Part shown: positions 1-8,802 of the stretch, piece by piece
Position numbering within the stretch: position 1 is the stretch's first letter
How the letters are laid out: each line of letters begins with the position of its first letter
Source: JAFEDN01 sp965651935
Lineage (GTDB): Bacteria > Pseudomonadota > Gammaproteobacteria > Coxiellales > Coxiellaceae
Assembly (NCBI GenBank): GCA_965651935.1
Contig: CBFGTC010000001.1
Coordinates: 62,001 to 126,000, forward strand
Direction of reading: 5' to 3'
Length of the DNA stretch: 64,000 nucleotides
Made by a program: the position numbers and the translations under genes
The notes under the pieces: model-generated
The model's database searches: none
The model's input: only the letters and a program-made list of their open reading frames with translations
Told to the model about the DNA's origin: nothing

Positions 1-507
1 AATATTCTCAATGACGCCAGGTTGTTCTAAAAACTCACTGGAAAAAGTCCATCCCAATCCATTTTCGATTAATGCTCGCGGCGAACAATTCGCCGCCATC
101 AATTCTAAACGGGCCTTCGCGGTTAATGCATAACGAATATCCAGCTTTAACCCCGTATTACATAACACGGCGCTGCGTACCGCCTGGGGATATTTATAAG
201 CCAGTTGCTGCACAATCATGCCGCCCATGGAATGCCCAACGAAATGGGCTGGGCCTAGATTTAAAGTTTGACAAAATTGAAAGACATCATCTGCCATTAA
301 CTCGATAGAATAGGGACAATCGGGACAATCCGATTGGCCTGAACCGCGATTATCAATTAAATATACTTCGTAATTTTCTTCAAAATGAAGTGGTAAACCT
401 GAAAAAATTAAATGGTCTACAGCGAAACCGTGGATAAAAATTAAGGGTTCCCCAGAACCATATGATTTGTAATAAAGATTTACGCCATTGGCGGTAAGTT
501 CGGGCAT
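1..507 (-). CDS. alpha/beta-fold hydrolase (C-terminus outside window)
   Basis: The frame is open from the ATG at 507 to the window edge, giving 169 visible residues. An HG oxyanion motif (IFIHGF) follows near residue 25, then an LIDNRGSGQSD segment, and the nucleophile elbow GHSMGG lies near residue 92. These are standard for the alpha/beta hydrolase superfamily (esterases, enol-lactonases, haloperoxidase-like enzymes); the substrate cannot be told. A strong GGAGGGGAC ribosome binding site lies just upstream of the start. The gene is transcribed away from the kinase gene, sharing an intergenic region of about 185 bp. The acid and histidine of the triad are beyond or near the truncated end, so activity is inferred. 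Confidence 0.85.
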   Translation of the reverse strand, partial: MPELTANGVNLYYKSYGSGEPLIFIHGFAVDHLIFSGLPLHFEENYEVYLIDNRGSGQSDCPDCPYSIELMADDVFQFCQTLNLGPAHFVGHSMGGMIVQQLAYKYPQAVRSAVLCNTGLKLDIRYALTAKARLELMAANCSPRALIENGLGWTFSSEFLEQPGVIENI

Positions 508-603
508 AAAGTCCCCTCCAAAAATAGAGTTTATGTGACTCTACAAAATTTCGTTCAATTTGTACAGATGCTTGAGACTAACAACTTAAAGTAGTGCGTA
601 GCT

Positions 604-636
604 TTTAATCAAAATTTAATAAAGCATTAATAATTA
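604..636 (+). promoter_or_regulatory. PmrA-type box plus -10 upstream of the kinase gene
   Basis: TTTAAT-CAAAA-TTTAAT lies at 604-620, a full match to YTTAAK-N5-YTTAAK. Ten bases later comes TAATTA (631-636) as a -10 hexamer. The predicted transcript starts near 643, about 50 nt before the kinase ATG. The same geometry recurs upstream of five other genes in this window. Binding by PmrA is inferred from the motif only. Confidence 0.6.
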
Positions 637-691
637 AATAGCATAATATCTGCAAAAATATCACTAACTCCATGTCGGAAGAGCATAATTA

Positions 692-1954
692 ATGAAAGAA
701 AATAAAAGCCAATATCCAGTCACATTAGGTCTAAATATATTCAAAGAAGAAAATTTTCATTCCAAAGAATTGCTCGGCAAGGGTGCGCAAGGCCAGGTTT
801 TCGCGGGAACATTTTCTCATAGCAAACAAAAAGTTGCGGTAAAATACTTGTCAGATCAAGTTAGCGAAGAAACCTTTATAAAAGAAATCAGTTTAATGAA
901 AAAGGCCAAACATTCCCACGTTTTGCCCATTTTAGGCATAATGGAATCGAAAAAAGAAGGCTTTCCTTATGCCATTGTCACTGAATTTATGGATGCCGGC
1001 AGTTTATATGACTTGTTAAGGGTCGACCAGTCATTTCCATGGCTATGGCGGCTGGAAATCGCCATAAATATCGCAATGGGACTCAGGCATATCCATAGTC
1101 TTAACATTATTCATGGCGATTTAAAATCATTAAATATCTTAATAAATCAATTATTTACAGTCAAAATTGCGGACTTTGGGGCAGCCAGCGAGGTAAAGGA
1201 TGCTAAAAATCTCACCGGCTCGGAGTTTGGCACCTTACTCTGGCAAGCGCCCGAGCTTTATAGACACGCCTCCTTAACCAAGGAATCGGATATTTACAGT
1301 TTCGGGGTCATTTTGGGAGAGCTAGTCACTCGTAAACTACCTGAAAATTACAATGATATTCATCAAATCATTACTCTAAAAAGCAAAGGGAGCGATAATA
1401 TCAATTTTTATCAACCCCAGGAAATTTCCAGCTCCAACCCCACCGACTCAGACAAGATGATATGTCATGTATTATGGGATCTCAGCTTGGCTTGTCAAAG
1501 TTTAAATCCCAAAGACCGTCCCGATCTGGATTCCATAATTAAAATTCTCCAAGGCAGTTTGAATTATGTCAAAGAAAATAGCTCTTCCAAAAAACCATAT
1601 GTTACGCCATTATTTAATGATCCCTCCACGTCCGCCCTTTCTGTAGTTAAACCAAGTTTTGATTTTATACAAGAAGAGGAAAAACCTGAAGTGAATAAAT
1701 TCGTGCAAATCAGTAACTTATTTACTATAGATTCGCCGTTAAGTGAATTGTCAGATTCTCAGGTTAACGAGGCCACCAAGACAGATCCAGAGCCAAAGAA
1801 CGATAATTTTAGCCTGGGTCAATGTTTTCTATCATTCTTTAAGAACTGCACAAATGTTTCAAGACAAATAGGCGCCACCTTATCATCGGATGAAGCTTCA
1901 GCGCTTGTCATGACCGCGGTAGATTTTATCGAACAGACCCGCTTTATATTTTAA
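692..1954 (+). CDS. eukaryotic-type protein kinase, candidate secreted effector
   Basis: This 420-aa protein carries a full kinase core: glycine-rich loop GKGAQGQV (29-36), VAVK lysine K51, catalytic HGDLKSLN (141-148), DFG at 161-163, and WQAPE (184-188) closing the activation segment. The HGDLKSLNIL form resembles the tyrosine-kinase-like branch of eukaryotic kinases rather than bacterial PASTA kinases, and no membrane segment is present. All catalytic residues are there, so activity is expected. The roughly 130 residues after the kinase domain match nothing I recognise. Kinases of this class (the LegK proteins) are Dot/Icm effectors in Legionella, and the PmrA-type box upstream fits that role. 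It stands alone and converges on clpB. Substrates and secretion are not shown by the sequence. Confidence 0.9.
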   Translation: MKENKSQYPVTLGLNIFKEENFHSKELLGKGAQGQVFAGTFSHSKQKVAVKYLSDQVSEETFIKEISLMKKAKHSHVLPILGIMESKKEGFPYAIVTEFMDAGSLYDLLRVDQSFPWLWRLEIAINIAMGLRHIHSLNIIHGDLKSLNILINQLFTVKIADFGAASEVKDAKNLTGSEFGTLLWQAPELYRHASLTKESDIYSFGVILGELVTRKLPENYNDIHQIITLKSKGSDNINFYQPQEISSSNPTDSDKMICHVLWDLSLACQSLNPKDRPDLDSIIKILQGSLNYVKENSSSKKPYVTPLFNDPSTSALSVVKPSFDFIQEEEKPEVNKFVQISNLFTIDSPLSELSDSQVNEATKTDPEPKNDNFSLGQCFLSFFKNCTNVSRQIGATLSSDEASALVMTAVDFIEQTRFIF

Positions 1955-1974
1955 TCTTTGCCTATCTTTCAATA

Positions 1975-4545
1975 TTAATTAAATTTTAATTGCTCACCTT
2001 CTTGAGTCACGTGAATGCGACTGCCAGGCAAAAACTTTCCAGATAAAATCGCTTCCGCTAAGGGGTTTTCTAAGTAGGTTTGAATAGCGCGCCGCAAGGG
2101 TCGAGCGCCATAAACAGGGTCATATCCCGCTTCCGCCAAATAATCCAACACTTTATCATTCACTTCCAGTGAATAATTGTTAGCGCTCAAACGCTGTTTC
2201 AAATGATCGAGTTGAATTCGTGTGATATTGCGAATTTGATCTTTACCTAAAGCATGGAAAACCACGGTATCATCAATTCGATTAATAAACTCGGGACGAA
2301 AATGCTGGGCAACGACTTCCATCACTGCCTTTTTCATTTCTTGATAGTTTTTACCGGAAAATTCCTGAATCAAGGCCGAGCCTAAATTGGAAGTCATTAC
2401 GATCACGGCATTGCGAAAATCGACCGTGCGCCCTTGCCCATCAGTTAAACGACCGTCATCTAACACTTGTAACAAAATATTAAATACGTCCGGATGAGCT
2501 TTTTCGACTTCATCTAATAAAATAACGGAATAAGGTTTGCGTCTCACCGCTTCGGTTAAATAGCCCCCTTCTTCATATCCCACATAACCGGGAGGCGCAC
2601 CGATTAAACGCGCCACTGAATGCTTTTCCATGAATTCCGACATATCAATGCGGACCATGGCTTCGTCGGTATCAAATAAAAATCCGGCCAGCGCCTTACA
2701 TAATTCAGTTTTGCCAACGCCGGTTGGCCCTAAAAACAAAAATGAACCGACTGGACGGTTGGGGTCCGACAAACCGGCTCGGGAACGCCGAATCGCATTG
2801 CAAACTACTCGAATGGCTTCCTCCTGACCCACAACCCGTTTGTGCAAGGCCGATTCCATGTGCAACAATTTTTCCCGTTCGCCTTCCAGCATTTTACTCA
2901 CGGGGATATGAGTCCATTTTGACACCACCTCCGCAATTTCCTCTTCTGTCACTTTGTTGCGCAACAAATGAGGATGTTCGCTTTTTTTCGCGGCGTCCAC
3001 TGCTGCCAATTTTTTCTCTAATTCCGGGATAACCCCATATTGCAATTCCGACATTCGGCTCAGGTCCGATGCTCTTCTGGCCTTTTCTAATTCAGCTCGG
3101 GCTTTTTCCAATTCTTCTTTAATATGTTGTGAACCTTGCAAAGACGATTTTTCTGCTTTCCACACTTCGGCTAAATCAGCGTATTCTTTTTCCGTTTTCG
3201 TAATCGCGGATTCCACATCCTGAAGACGCTTTTTAGAAGCATCATCGCTTTCTTTTTTTAAAGCTTCACGCTCAATTTTCAGTTGAATTAAACGCCGATC
3301 CAAACGATCAAGCGGCTCGGGTTTAGAATCAATTTCCATGCGAATCTGACTGGCAGCCTCGTCAATCAGATCAATGGCTTTGTCGGGCAAGTTTCTATCG
3401 GTAATATAACGGTGGGATAATGTCGCCGCCGCCACAATCGCCGGATCGGTTATCACGACACCATGATGAACTTCATATTTTTCTTTTAAGCCTCGCAAAA
3501 TAGCGATGGTGTCCTCCACGGAAGGCTCGTCCACCAGTACTTTTTGAAAACGCCTTTCCAAAGCGGCATCTTTTTCGATGTATTTGCGATATTCATCTAA
3601 AGTAGTGGCGCCAACACAATGTAACTCCCCCCTGGCTAAGGCTGGTTTTAACATATTACCGGCATCCATCGCGCCTTCGGCTTTTCCTGCGCCAACTAAA
3701 GTATGCAATTCATCAATAAATAAAATTATTTGACCCTGTTGTTTCGCCACGTCATTGAGTACAGCCTTTAATCTCTCCTCAAATTCGCCACGGTATTTTG
3801 CACCGGCGATAAGTGCCCCCATGTCTAACGCCAATAAACGCTTGCGTTTCAGCCCTTCCGGCACTTCGCCATTGATAATCCGTTGGGCTAAGCCTTCCAC
3901 GATAGCAGTTTTCCCCACCCCAGGCTCTCCAATTAAAACGGGATTATTTTTAGTGCGGCGCTGCAATACTTGGGCTACGCGGCGAATTTCATCATCGCGC
4001 CCAATTACCGGGTCCAGTTTTCCATCCTCAGCTTCTTTGGTGTAGTCACGAGTATATTTTTTTAAGGCTTGATATTGTTGTTCTTTGTCGGGATTATCGA
4101 CGCTTTGCCCTCCCCGTAAATTATCTATAGCTCTGCGCAAGGCTTTTTTATCCGCTCCAGCGGCGCGAAGTGCATCTCCTAGTGGACCTTTGTCTTCGAC
4201 GGCAGCCAGAACAAAAATTTCCGAAGCAATATATTGATCGTTAAATTCTTTGGCCAGCTTCTCAGTATTATTGAGTAAACGGATCAATTCTTTGGAAGGA
4301 TAAATTTCCCCTGCCACGCCTTGGACTTGAGGGATGCGAGCGATGTTATCGTCTAATTGCTTTTGCAAAAACTCAATACGAACTCCGGCGCTGCTCAGTA
4401 AAGGTTTAACTGAGCCTTGTTGCTGGTCAAGCATGGTGCGCATAAGATGCACAGGCTCGATAAATTGTTGGTCTTTTTGCATAGCCAGAGATTGAGCTTC
4501 CGCCAACGCGGTTTGAAATAAGGTCGTGAATTTGTCCATTCGCAT
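1975..4545 (-). CDS. clpB: ATP-dependent disaggregase ClpB
   Basis: ClpB is a cytoplasmic hexameric AAA+ unfoldase that works with DnaK to rescue aggregated proteins after heat or other stress. At 856 residues it has the family's normal length. An N-terminal Clp_N domain is followed by AAA module 1 (Walker A GEPGVGKT, around residue 206), a long coiled-coil middle domain, and AAA module 2 (Walker A GPTGVGKT, with MDMSEFMEKH-like and DDGRLTDGQG segments). The first ATG is preferred because MRMDKFT aligns with the usual ClpB start. It is the last gene of the minus-strand block and has its own 85-bp upstream gap; I could not pick out a clear heat-shock promoter there. Confidence 0.98.
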   Translation of the reverse strand: MRMDKFTTLFQTALAEAQSLAMQKDQQFIEPVHLMRTMLDQQQGSVKPLLSSAGVRIEFLQKQLDDNIARIPQVQGVAGEIYPSKELIRLLNNTEKLAKEFNDQYIASEIFVLAAVEDKGPLGDALRAAGADKKALRRAIDNLRGGQSVDNPDKEQQYQALKKYTRDYTKEAEDGKLDPVIGRDDEIRRVAQVLQRRTKNNPVLIGEPGVGKTAIVEGLAQRIINGEVPEGLKRKRLLALDMGALIAGAKYRGEFEERLKAVLNDVAKQQGQIILFIDELHTLVGAGKAEGAMDAGNMLKPALARGELHCVGATTLDEYRKYIEKDAALERRFQKVLVDEPSVEDTIAILRGLKEKYEVHHGVVITDPAIVAAATLSHRYITDRNLPDKAIDLIDEAASQIRMEIDSKPEPLDRLDRRLIQLKIEREALKKESDDASKKRLQDVESAITKTEKEYADLAEVWKAEKSSLQGSQHIKEELEKARAELEKARRASDLSRMSELQYGVIPELEKKLAAVDAAKKSEHPHLLRNKVTEEEIAEVVSKWTHIPVSKMLEGEREKLLHMESALHKRVVGQEEAIRVVCNAIRRSRAGLSDPNRPVGSFLFLGPTGVGKTELCKALAGFLFDTDEAMVRIDMSEFMEKHSVARLIGAPPGYVGYEEGGYLTEAVRRKPYSVILLDEVEKAHPDVFNILLQVLDDGRLTDGQGRTVDFRNAVIVMTSNLGSALIQEFSGKNYQEMKKAVMEVVAQHFRPEFINRIDDTVVFHALGKDQIRNITRIQLDHLKQRLSANNYSLEVNDKVLDYLAEAGYDPVYGARPLRRAIQTYLENPLAEAILSGKFLPGSRIHVTQEGEQLKFN

Positions 4546-4630
4546 AGAATGAGTCTCCTATTATTACAAAGACTTGCTTATATTTTTTGCTCATTGGTTA
4601 ACGTTTAAATACCACTATACCAAGGCATTA

Positions 4631-5281
4631 TTACTTTATATCAGGGTGGTTGAGGGCTTTTTCAAGGAGGCGACAGGCGAGACATTGGTGACAAGCTTGG
4701 GTTTGAGCGATTGGGTCGTAACAGGAAAAGGTTTGAGTTAAATCAACCCTCAGCCGATGTGCTTCTTGGATTATTTGGGTTTTACTCAAGTGGATTAGCG
4801 GAGTATGAATTTGCCAGGGTGAATCTGTTGATTGAGCGCGAGTGGCTAATGAAGCGGCAAACAAAAATGCACGAAAAAAATCGGGACGGCAATCGGGGTA
4901 GTTCTCGAAATCCTCTGCATTAGCAGCAAAAAAAATGTCTGAGGCGCCTAAAGTTTCAGCCCAACTTAAGGCCAGAGATAAAAAAATAATATTACGCGCA
5001 GGGACATAAGTATTCATATTTTCGCAAGACTGATTGTTTATCGCCATTGAATGATCCGTTAACGCAGACCCGCCCCAAGCACCCAGTTCGCAATGAATAA
5101 TGCGATGTTGTTCGGCTTGGAGTTGCTTGGCAATAACGGTTGCGCATTGGAGTTCATGCTGATGTCTTTGACCATAATTAATACTCAAGGCATACGTTTC
5201 AAACCCCTGCTCTTTAGCAATGGCTAAACTGACACTGGAATCCACACCTCCGGATAATAAAACCACGGCTTTTTTATTCAT
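4631..5281 (-). CDS. queC: 7-cyano-7-deazaguanine synthase QueC
   Basis: QueC converts 7-carboxy-7-deazaguanine to preQ0, using ATP and ammonia, in queuosine tRNA modification. The N-terminus carries the PP-loop LSGGVDSS. The C-terminus has four zinc-ligand cysteines (SCYDP, then CHQCLAC). I place the start at the internal ATG at 5281 (216 aa), one base after the queE stop, because AGGA lies in front of it and MNKKAVVLLSGG is the normal beginning; an in-frame ATG at 5299 would add six residues. It is translationally coupled to queE. The PTPS-like gene at 18427-18960 is the only QueD candidate in the window and lacks the usual catalytic cysteine. Confidence 0.96.
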   Translation of the reverse strand: MNKKAVVLLSGGVDSSVSLAIAKEQGFETYALSINYGQRHQHELQCATVIAKQLQAEQHRIIHCELGAWGGSALTDHSMAINNQSCENMNTYVPARNIIFLSLALSWAETLGASDIFFAANAEDFENYPDCRPDFFRAFLFAASLATRAQSTDSPWQIHTPLIHLSKTQIIQEAHRLRVDLTQTFSCYDPIAQTQACHQCLACRLLEKALNHPDIK

Positions 5282-5282
5282 A

Positions 5283-5921
5283 TCATTTTCCTGGAACATC
5301 CCCCCAAATTATTTTATGCAATTGAATTTGAAAACGCACGGCTAATCTGTCTTGTAAAATCCAATCTGCTAAAAACTGAGCTGATAATTGTGGATGGCAA
5401 GGGGAAAACAACACCGTGTTTTTTTGTAAGACGGGATATTTTTGTAAAATTTCTTTAGCCCATTGATAATCACGCTGATCGCAAATGACGAATTTAACTT
5501 GGTCGTGGGGTTGCAGGTGTTCTAGATTTTCCCATAAATTGCGTTGGACTTCTCCCGAACCGGGCGTTTTAATATCCACTATTTTGATGACACGCGGATC
5601 AACTGGACTAATATCTAAAGCACCGCTGGTCTCTAATGAGACTTGATAAGCTTGGTTACAAAATCGGCTTAGTAATGCCAAACACGCTGGCTGTGCCAAT
5701 GGCTCACCCCCCGTGATGCAAAGATAGCGCGTCGGGTATTGCGACACTTTGGCTTCAATTTCATCGAAAGTATGCCACTGGCCGCCATGGAAAGCGTAGG
5801 CAGTATCGCAATAATGGCAGCGCAGCGGGCAACCAGTGAGACGCACAAAAACCGTCGGACAGCCCGCTAACGTACTTTCGCCTTGAATAGAATAGAATAT
5901 TTCAGTGAGTTTCACGCGCAT
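5283..5921 (-). CDS. queE: 7-carboxy-7-deazaguanine synthase QueE
   Basis: QueE is a radical-SAM enzyme that contracts the ring of 6-carboxytetrahydropterin to 7-carboxy-7-deazaguanine, the step before QueC. The 212-aa protein begins with YSIQGES and has the cluster-binding motif C31-x3-C35-x2-C38, followed by the TGGEPL segment that contacts SAM. The order cpoB-queE-queC on one strand is common in gammaproteobacteria. It sits 20 bp from cpoB and one base from queC, which suggests one transcript. No residue looks abnormal. Confidence 0.96.
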   Translation of the reverse strand: MRVKLTEIFYSIQGESTLAGCPTVFVRLTGCPLRCHYCDTAYAFHGGQWHTFDEIEAKVSQYPTRYLCITGGEPLAQPACLALLSRFCNQAYQVSLETSGALDISPVDPRVIKIVDIKTPGSGEVQRNLWENLEHLQPHDQVKFVICDQRDYQWAKEILQKYPVLQKNTVLFSPCHPQLSAQFLADWILQDRLAVRFQIQLHKIIWGDVPGK

Positions 5922-5941
5922 AATTTCAGAAAAAGCGTATT

Positions 5942-6802
5942 TTACTGAGGCTGTGCCTGTAGCTGTTGCAATTGAATACTGGCTAATTGGGCGGCTGAAC
6001 TTCCCGGATACTGCGTCATAATGCTTCGCAATTCTTGTTTCGCTAACTCCGTATTACCTTGTTGAGCATGGATAAACGCCAATTTTAATTTAGCATCTGG
6101 AGCTTTACCCGAAGCGGGATACTGAGAGATCACTAAATTTAATTCCAATTCAGATTGCTTTAAATTCTTCTGCTGAAAATAAATATCACCTAGCCAATAA
6201 TGCGCATTGGGCACGAATTGGCCGTCAGGATGATTAATCAAATAATCCTTAAACGCCACGGCAGCTTGATCATATTGTTTGTTAGATAATAAACTAAATG
6301 CAAATTCATAAGCAGCGGAGTCGGTTTGCGGGGAAACCGGTTTTGGCGTCGCGTCAGTGGGCGGAGCTTTTGCGGCTTTCACTATGGCCGGATTGGGGGG
6401 GCTTTCCGAAATCGGCGGCACCGCGGGAAGCGCTTCCACGTGCTGCTGTTGATGACTGGCCTGATCTAATTGATGCGCTAAATCTTGCACTTGCCCGGAG
6501 AGCTGCTGGACTTGTTGTTGAAATTCAGCCACTTGTTGTGGCAAATTCATTTGAATTAAATTATTCATCTGCTGTTCAAGGCGGTTGATGCGTTCAGATA
6601 GAGACAAATTTGAAGCATCAACGCTAGGTATCGCGGTTGGCGTAGTATTTTGATCGGAGAGGCTATCACTTTGTGAAAGATCGACAACCGGCGGACCAAA
6701 ATCTGCCAGCGCCGGGCTCCCAGTCAAAGCCAGCAGGACCCCAACCATTCCCGCCCATGAGCGAGAATGGTTGAGAAATTTATCCTTGTTATTTCTGAAC
6801 AT
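5942..6802 (-). CDS. cpoB: periplasmic Tol-associated TPR protein CpoB
   Basis: CpoB (YbgF) links the Tol-Pal machine with peptidoglycan synthesis during outer-membrane constriction. The 286-aa product has a signal peptide ending at PALA-D (about residue 34). A coiled-coil trimerisation segment follows (about 65-115, rich in Q and L heptads), then a Pro/Ala-rich linker. The C-terminus has TPR-like repeats (AYEFAFSLL onward, with NAHYWLGDIYF and APDAKLKLAF helices). Its start overlaps the end of pal by 14 bp, so the two are probably translated together. Confidence 0.94.
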   Translation of the reverse strand: MFRNNKDKFLNHSRSWAGMVGVLLALTGSPALADFGPPVVDLSQSDSLSDQNTTPTAIPSVDASNLSLSERINRLEQQMNNLIQMNLPQQVAEFQQQVQQLSGQVQDLAHQLDQASHQQQHVEALPAVPPISESPPNPAIVKAAKAPPTDATPKPVSPQTDSAAYEFAFSLLSNKQYDQAAVAFKDYLINHPDGQFVPNAHYWLGDIYFQQKNLKQSELELNLVISQYPASGKAPDAKLKLAFIHAQQGNTELAKQELRSIMTQYPGSSAAQLASIQLQQLQAQPQ

Positions 6803-7343
6803 AAATTAATTCAACACGTCGATTTAAGCTCCAAGCACGTTCGTTGTCACCGCTGACCACTGGATGTTCTTTACCATAGCTAACGGTTTTAATTTGAGCG
6901 GGTGATACGCCTTGTTGTTTTAGAATATCAGCGACAGCTTGAGCACGGCGATAACCTAAACCCACGTTATATTCACGGCTGCCGCGATCGTCAGTATTTC
7001 CTTCTAAACGAACTTTGGCGTTGCGATGAGTCACAAGATAATTGGCTTGGATGGTAATCGCTCTGGCGTCGGCTTTGCTCACGGCGCTCTGGTCAAAATC
7101 AAAATAATAAACTTGATTTACTGGAGCTTGCAAAACGTTAATATGGCGAGCGCCGTGACTACCACCGCCATTGACGTTAACCCCATTGAGACCGCCTTTT
7201 TGCCCTAAACCATAAGCGGTGGCGCCATTTTCTGCACCAGCGGCATTTTGATCTGTCGTAGCACCAGGAGGAGGATTAGAACTACAAGCCGCTAACCCTA
7301 TCACCAAACAAGAAATCCCAAAAGTCTTTAAAACATTTTTCAT
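6789..7343 (-). CDS. pal: peptidoglycan-associated lipoprotein Pal
   Basis: Pal anchors the outer membrane to peptidoglycan and is the partner of TolB. The 184-aa precursor has a lipoprotein signal with lipobox GLAAC (lipid-bearing C20). A Gly/Asn-rich linker leads into an OmpA-like domain from YYFDFDQSAV to the end, with the diaminopimelate-binding signatures NTDDRGSREYN and SLNRRVE. The distal position in tolB-small lipoprotein-pal-cpoB is the expected order apart from the extra small gene between tolB and pal. Confidence 0.97.
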   Translation of the reverse strand: MKNVLKTFGISCLVIGLAACSSNPPPGATTDQNAAGAENGATAYGLGQKGGLNGVNVNGGGSHGARHINVLQAPVNQVYYFDFDQSAVSKADARAITIQANYLVTHRNAKVRLEGNTDDRGSREYNVGLGYRRAQAVADILKQQGVSPAQIKTVSYGKEHPVVSGDNERAWSLNRRVELIYVQK

Positions 7344-7362
7344 AACTAACTCCTCAAAAAAA

Positions 7363-7524
7363 TTAATATTTAACTATTTGCGTGCAAACCATTTTTCCGT
7401 AAGCATTCATCCTACAGACCGTGGTTTTATGCGGTGGATGTACGGGTTTTGGCGGTGGAGGCGGGGGGTAATAACAACCTGCCATTAATAAGCATACCAG
7501 CGATGCAACAAAATATTTCAACAT
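7363..7524 (-). CDS. small proline-rich lipoprotein between tolB and pal
   Basis: A 53-codon reading frame fills the gap between tolB and pal. It begins MLKYFVASLVCLLMAGC, a signal peptide with lipobox LMAGC and lipid-bearing C17. YY and a run of six prolines follow, then a short tail with two more cysteines (C37, C47). GAGG lies about 10 nt before the ATG. Mature length would be only 37 residues. Its place inside the tol-pal operon suggests a job at the outer membrane or peptidoglycan, but I do not recognise a family. It could be lineage-specific. Confidence 0.75.
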   Translation of the reverse strand: MLKYFVASLVCLLMAGCYYPPPPPPKPVHPPHKTTVCRMNAYGKMVCTQIVKY

Positions 7525-7550
7525 ATTTACTAATACCTCAAGGATATAAT

Positions 7551-8801
7551 TTATAAATTATAAGGCGACCAAGCAGGTTCCTGTACATTACCCGCTCTAG
7601 CAGGTAAACGCAGTTTGATCCTCCCATCGATAGAAACCATTGCCAGCACTCCCCTTCCTTGGTATTTTGTAGCATATAACACCATTTTTCCGTTTGGCGC
7701 AAGACTTGGCGATTCATCCACACCACTGTCAGTCAAAACATGCATAGACCCCGACACCAAGTCCATTTTGGCAATACCAAATGAATTGCTTTCTCTGTGC
7801 ATCAAAACCAGCATTTGGCCATTGGACGACAAAGAAGCACGGGCATTGTAATTACCTTGATAGGTTAAACGGTTGATTTTTGCAGTGCTAAAATCATAGC
7901 GATATATTTGTGGCGAGCCATTGCGGTCGGAAGTAAAAATTAAATTATTCCCATCCGCGGACCATCGAGGTTCAGTATCAATGGAGTAGCCACTCGTGAT
8001 TTGTTTCAATTTTAAGGTTTTTACATCTAGTGTATAAATTTTAGGATAACCGGTACGAGTTAGAACGACTGCCATTTGGTTGCCGTCAGGCGAGAAAGCC
8101 GGAGCGCCATTAATACCGTCAAAACTCGAAACTAAACGGCGTTCACCATTAAAGACATTTTGCAAATAAATCGCTGCGCGGTGATTTTCAAATGAAACAT
8201 AGGCGATGTTGTGGCCGTCCGGCGACCAGGAGGGTGACATCAAAGGCTCCGGCGATACCAATAGTGTTTGCGGGTTAAAACCGTCTACATCTGCCACCTC
8301 TAACGCATAAGTCGGGGGCTCGCCAACCGGCCATTGTCTTAAAATATAAGCAATTTTGGTATTAAAAACGCCGCGGACGCCGGTGAGTTGTTGGTAAACC
8401 AGATCACTAATCGTATGGGCTACTTGTCGTAATTCCGATTTTTTGACCTGAAAAATTTTCTTAAACAATACGGGAGAGCTGGATGTGCTGGAAACGGCGC
8501 TGCTTAATTCAACCATCACCGTATAATGGGAATTATTGGGCTCCTGAGTGATATTGCCTTTTAAAATGTAGTAGGCTTCGTTCGCAACAACGGTTTGAAA
8601 TTGTCCACTGTTATTCAAATCTTTTTGGACAATTCCCTCCACGGTCTGGCCACCGGCAGCTTGCACTGCTATACCCCTAAAAGGGCTAATGGCAATGGGA
8701 ATCGCTTGATTCATCCCTTGGGTCAGTTCTAAAGTCAATTCGGCATGAGATATCAGCGGCGCTAGCCACAGAGAAATTATTAAAAAAATTTTTTTAAACA
8801 T
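7551..8801 (-). CDS. tolB: Tol-Pal periplasmic beta-propeller TolB
   Basis: TolB is the soluble periplasmic component that binds Pal and, through its N-terminus, TolA. The 416-aa form has a signal peptide ending SHA-E, an N-terminal D1 domain, and a six-bladed propeller with repeated S-x-DG motifs (SWSPDGHNIAYVS, FSPDGNQMAVV, WSADGNNLIFTS, LSSNGQMLVL, LAPNGKMVLYA). I use the ATG at 8801, which has AGGTGG seven bases upstream and follows the tolA stop by one base; an ATG at 8816 would add five residues without a ribosome binding site. It is coupled to tolA. Confidence 0.97.
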   Translation of the reverse strand: MFKKIFLIISLWLAPLISHAELTLELTQGMNQAIPIAISPFRGIAVQAAGGQTVEGIVQKDLNNSGQFQTVVANEAYYILKGNITQEPNNSHYTVMVELSSAVSSTSSSPVLFKKIFQVKKSELRQVAHTISDLVYQQLTGVRGVFNTKIAYILRQWPVGEPPTYALEVADVDGFNPQTLLVSPEPLMSPSWSPDGHNIAYVSFENHRAAIYLQNVFNGERRLVSSFDGINGAPAFSPDGNQMAVVLTRTGYPKIYTLDVKTLKLKQITSGYSIDTEPRWSADGNNLIFTSDRNGSPQIYRYDFSTAKINRLTYQGNYNARASLSSNGQMLVLMHRESNSFGIAKMDLVSGSMHVLTDSGVDESPSLAPNGKMVLYATKYQGRGVLAMVSIDGRIKLRLPARAGNVQEPAWSPYNL

Positions 8802-8802
8802 T

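Noticed and set aside
4546..4630. Heat-shock (sigma-32) promoter for clpB
   Set aside because: CCTTGG and nearby bases hint at a -35 but no CCCCAT-like -10 at the right distance.
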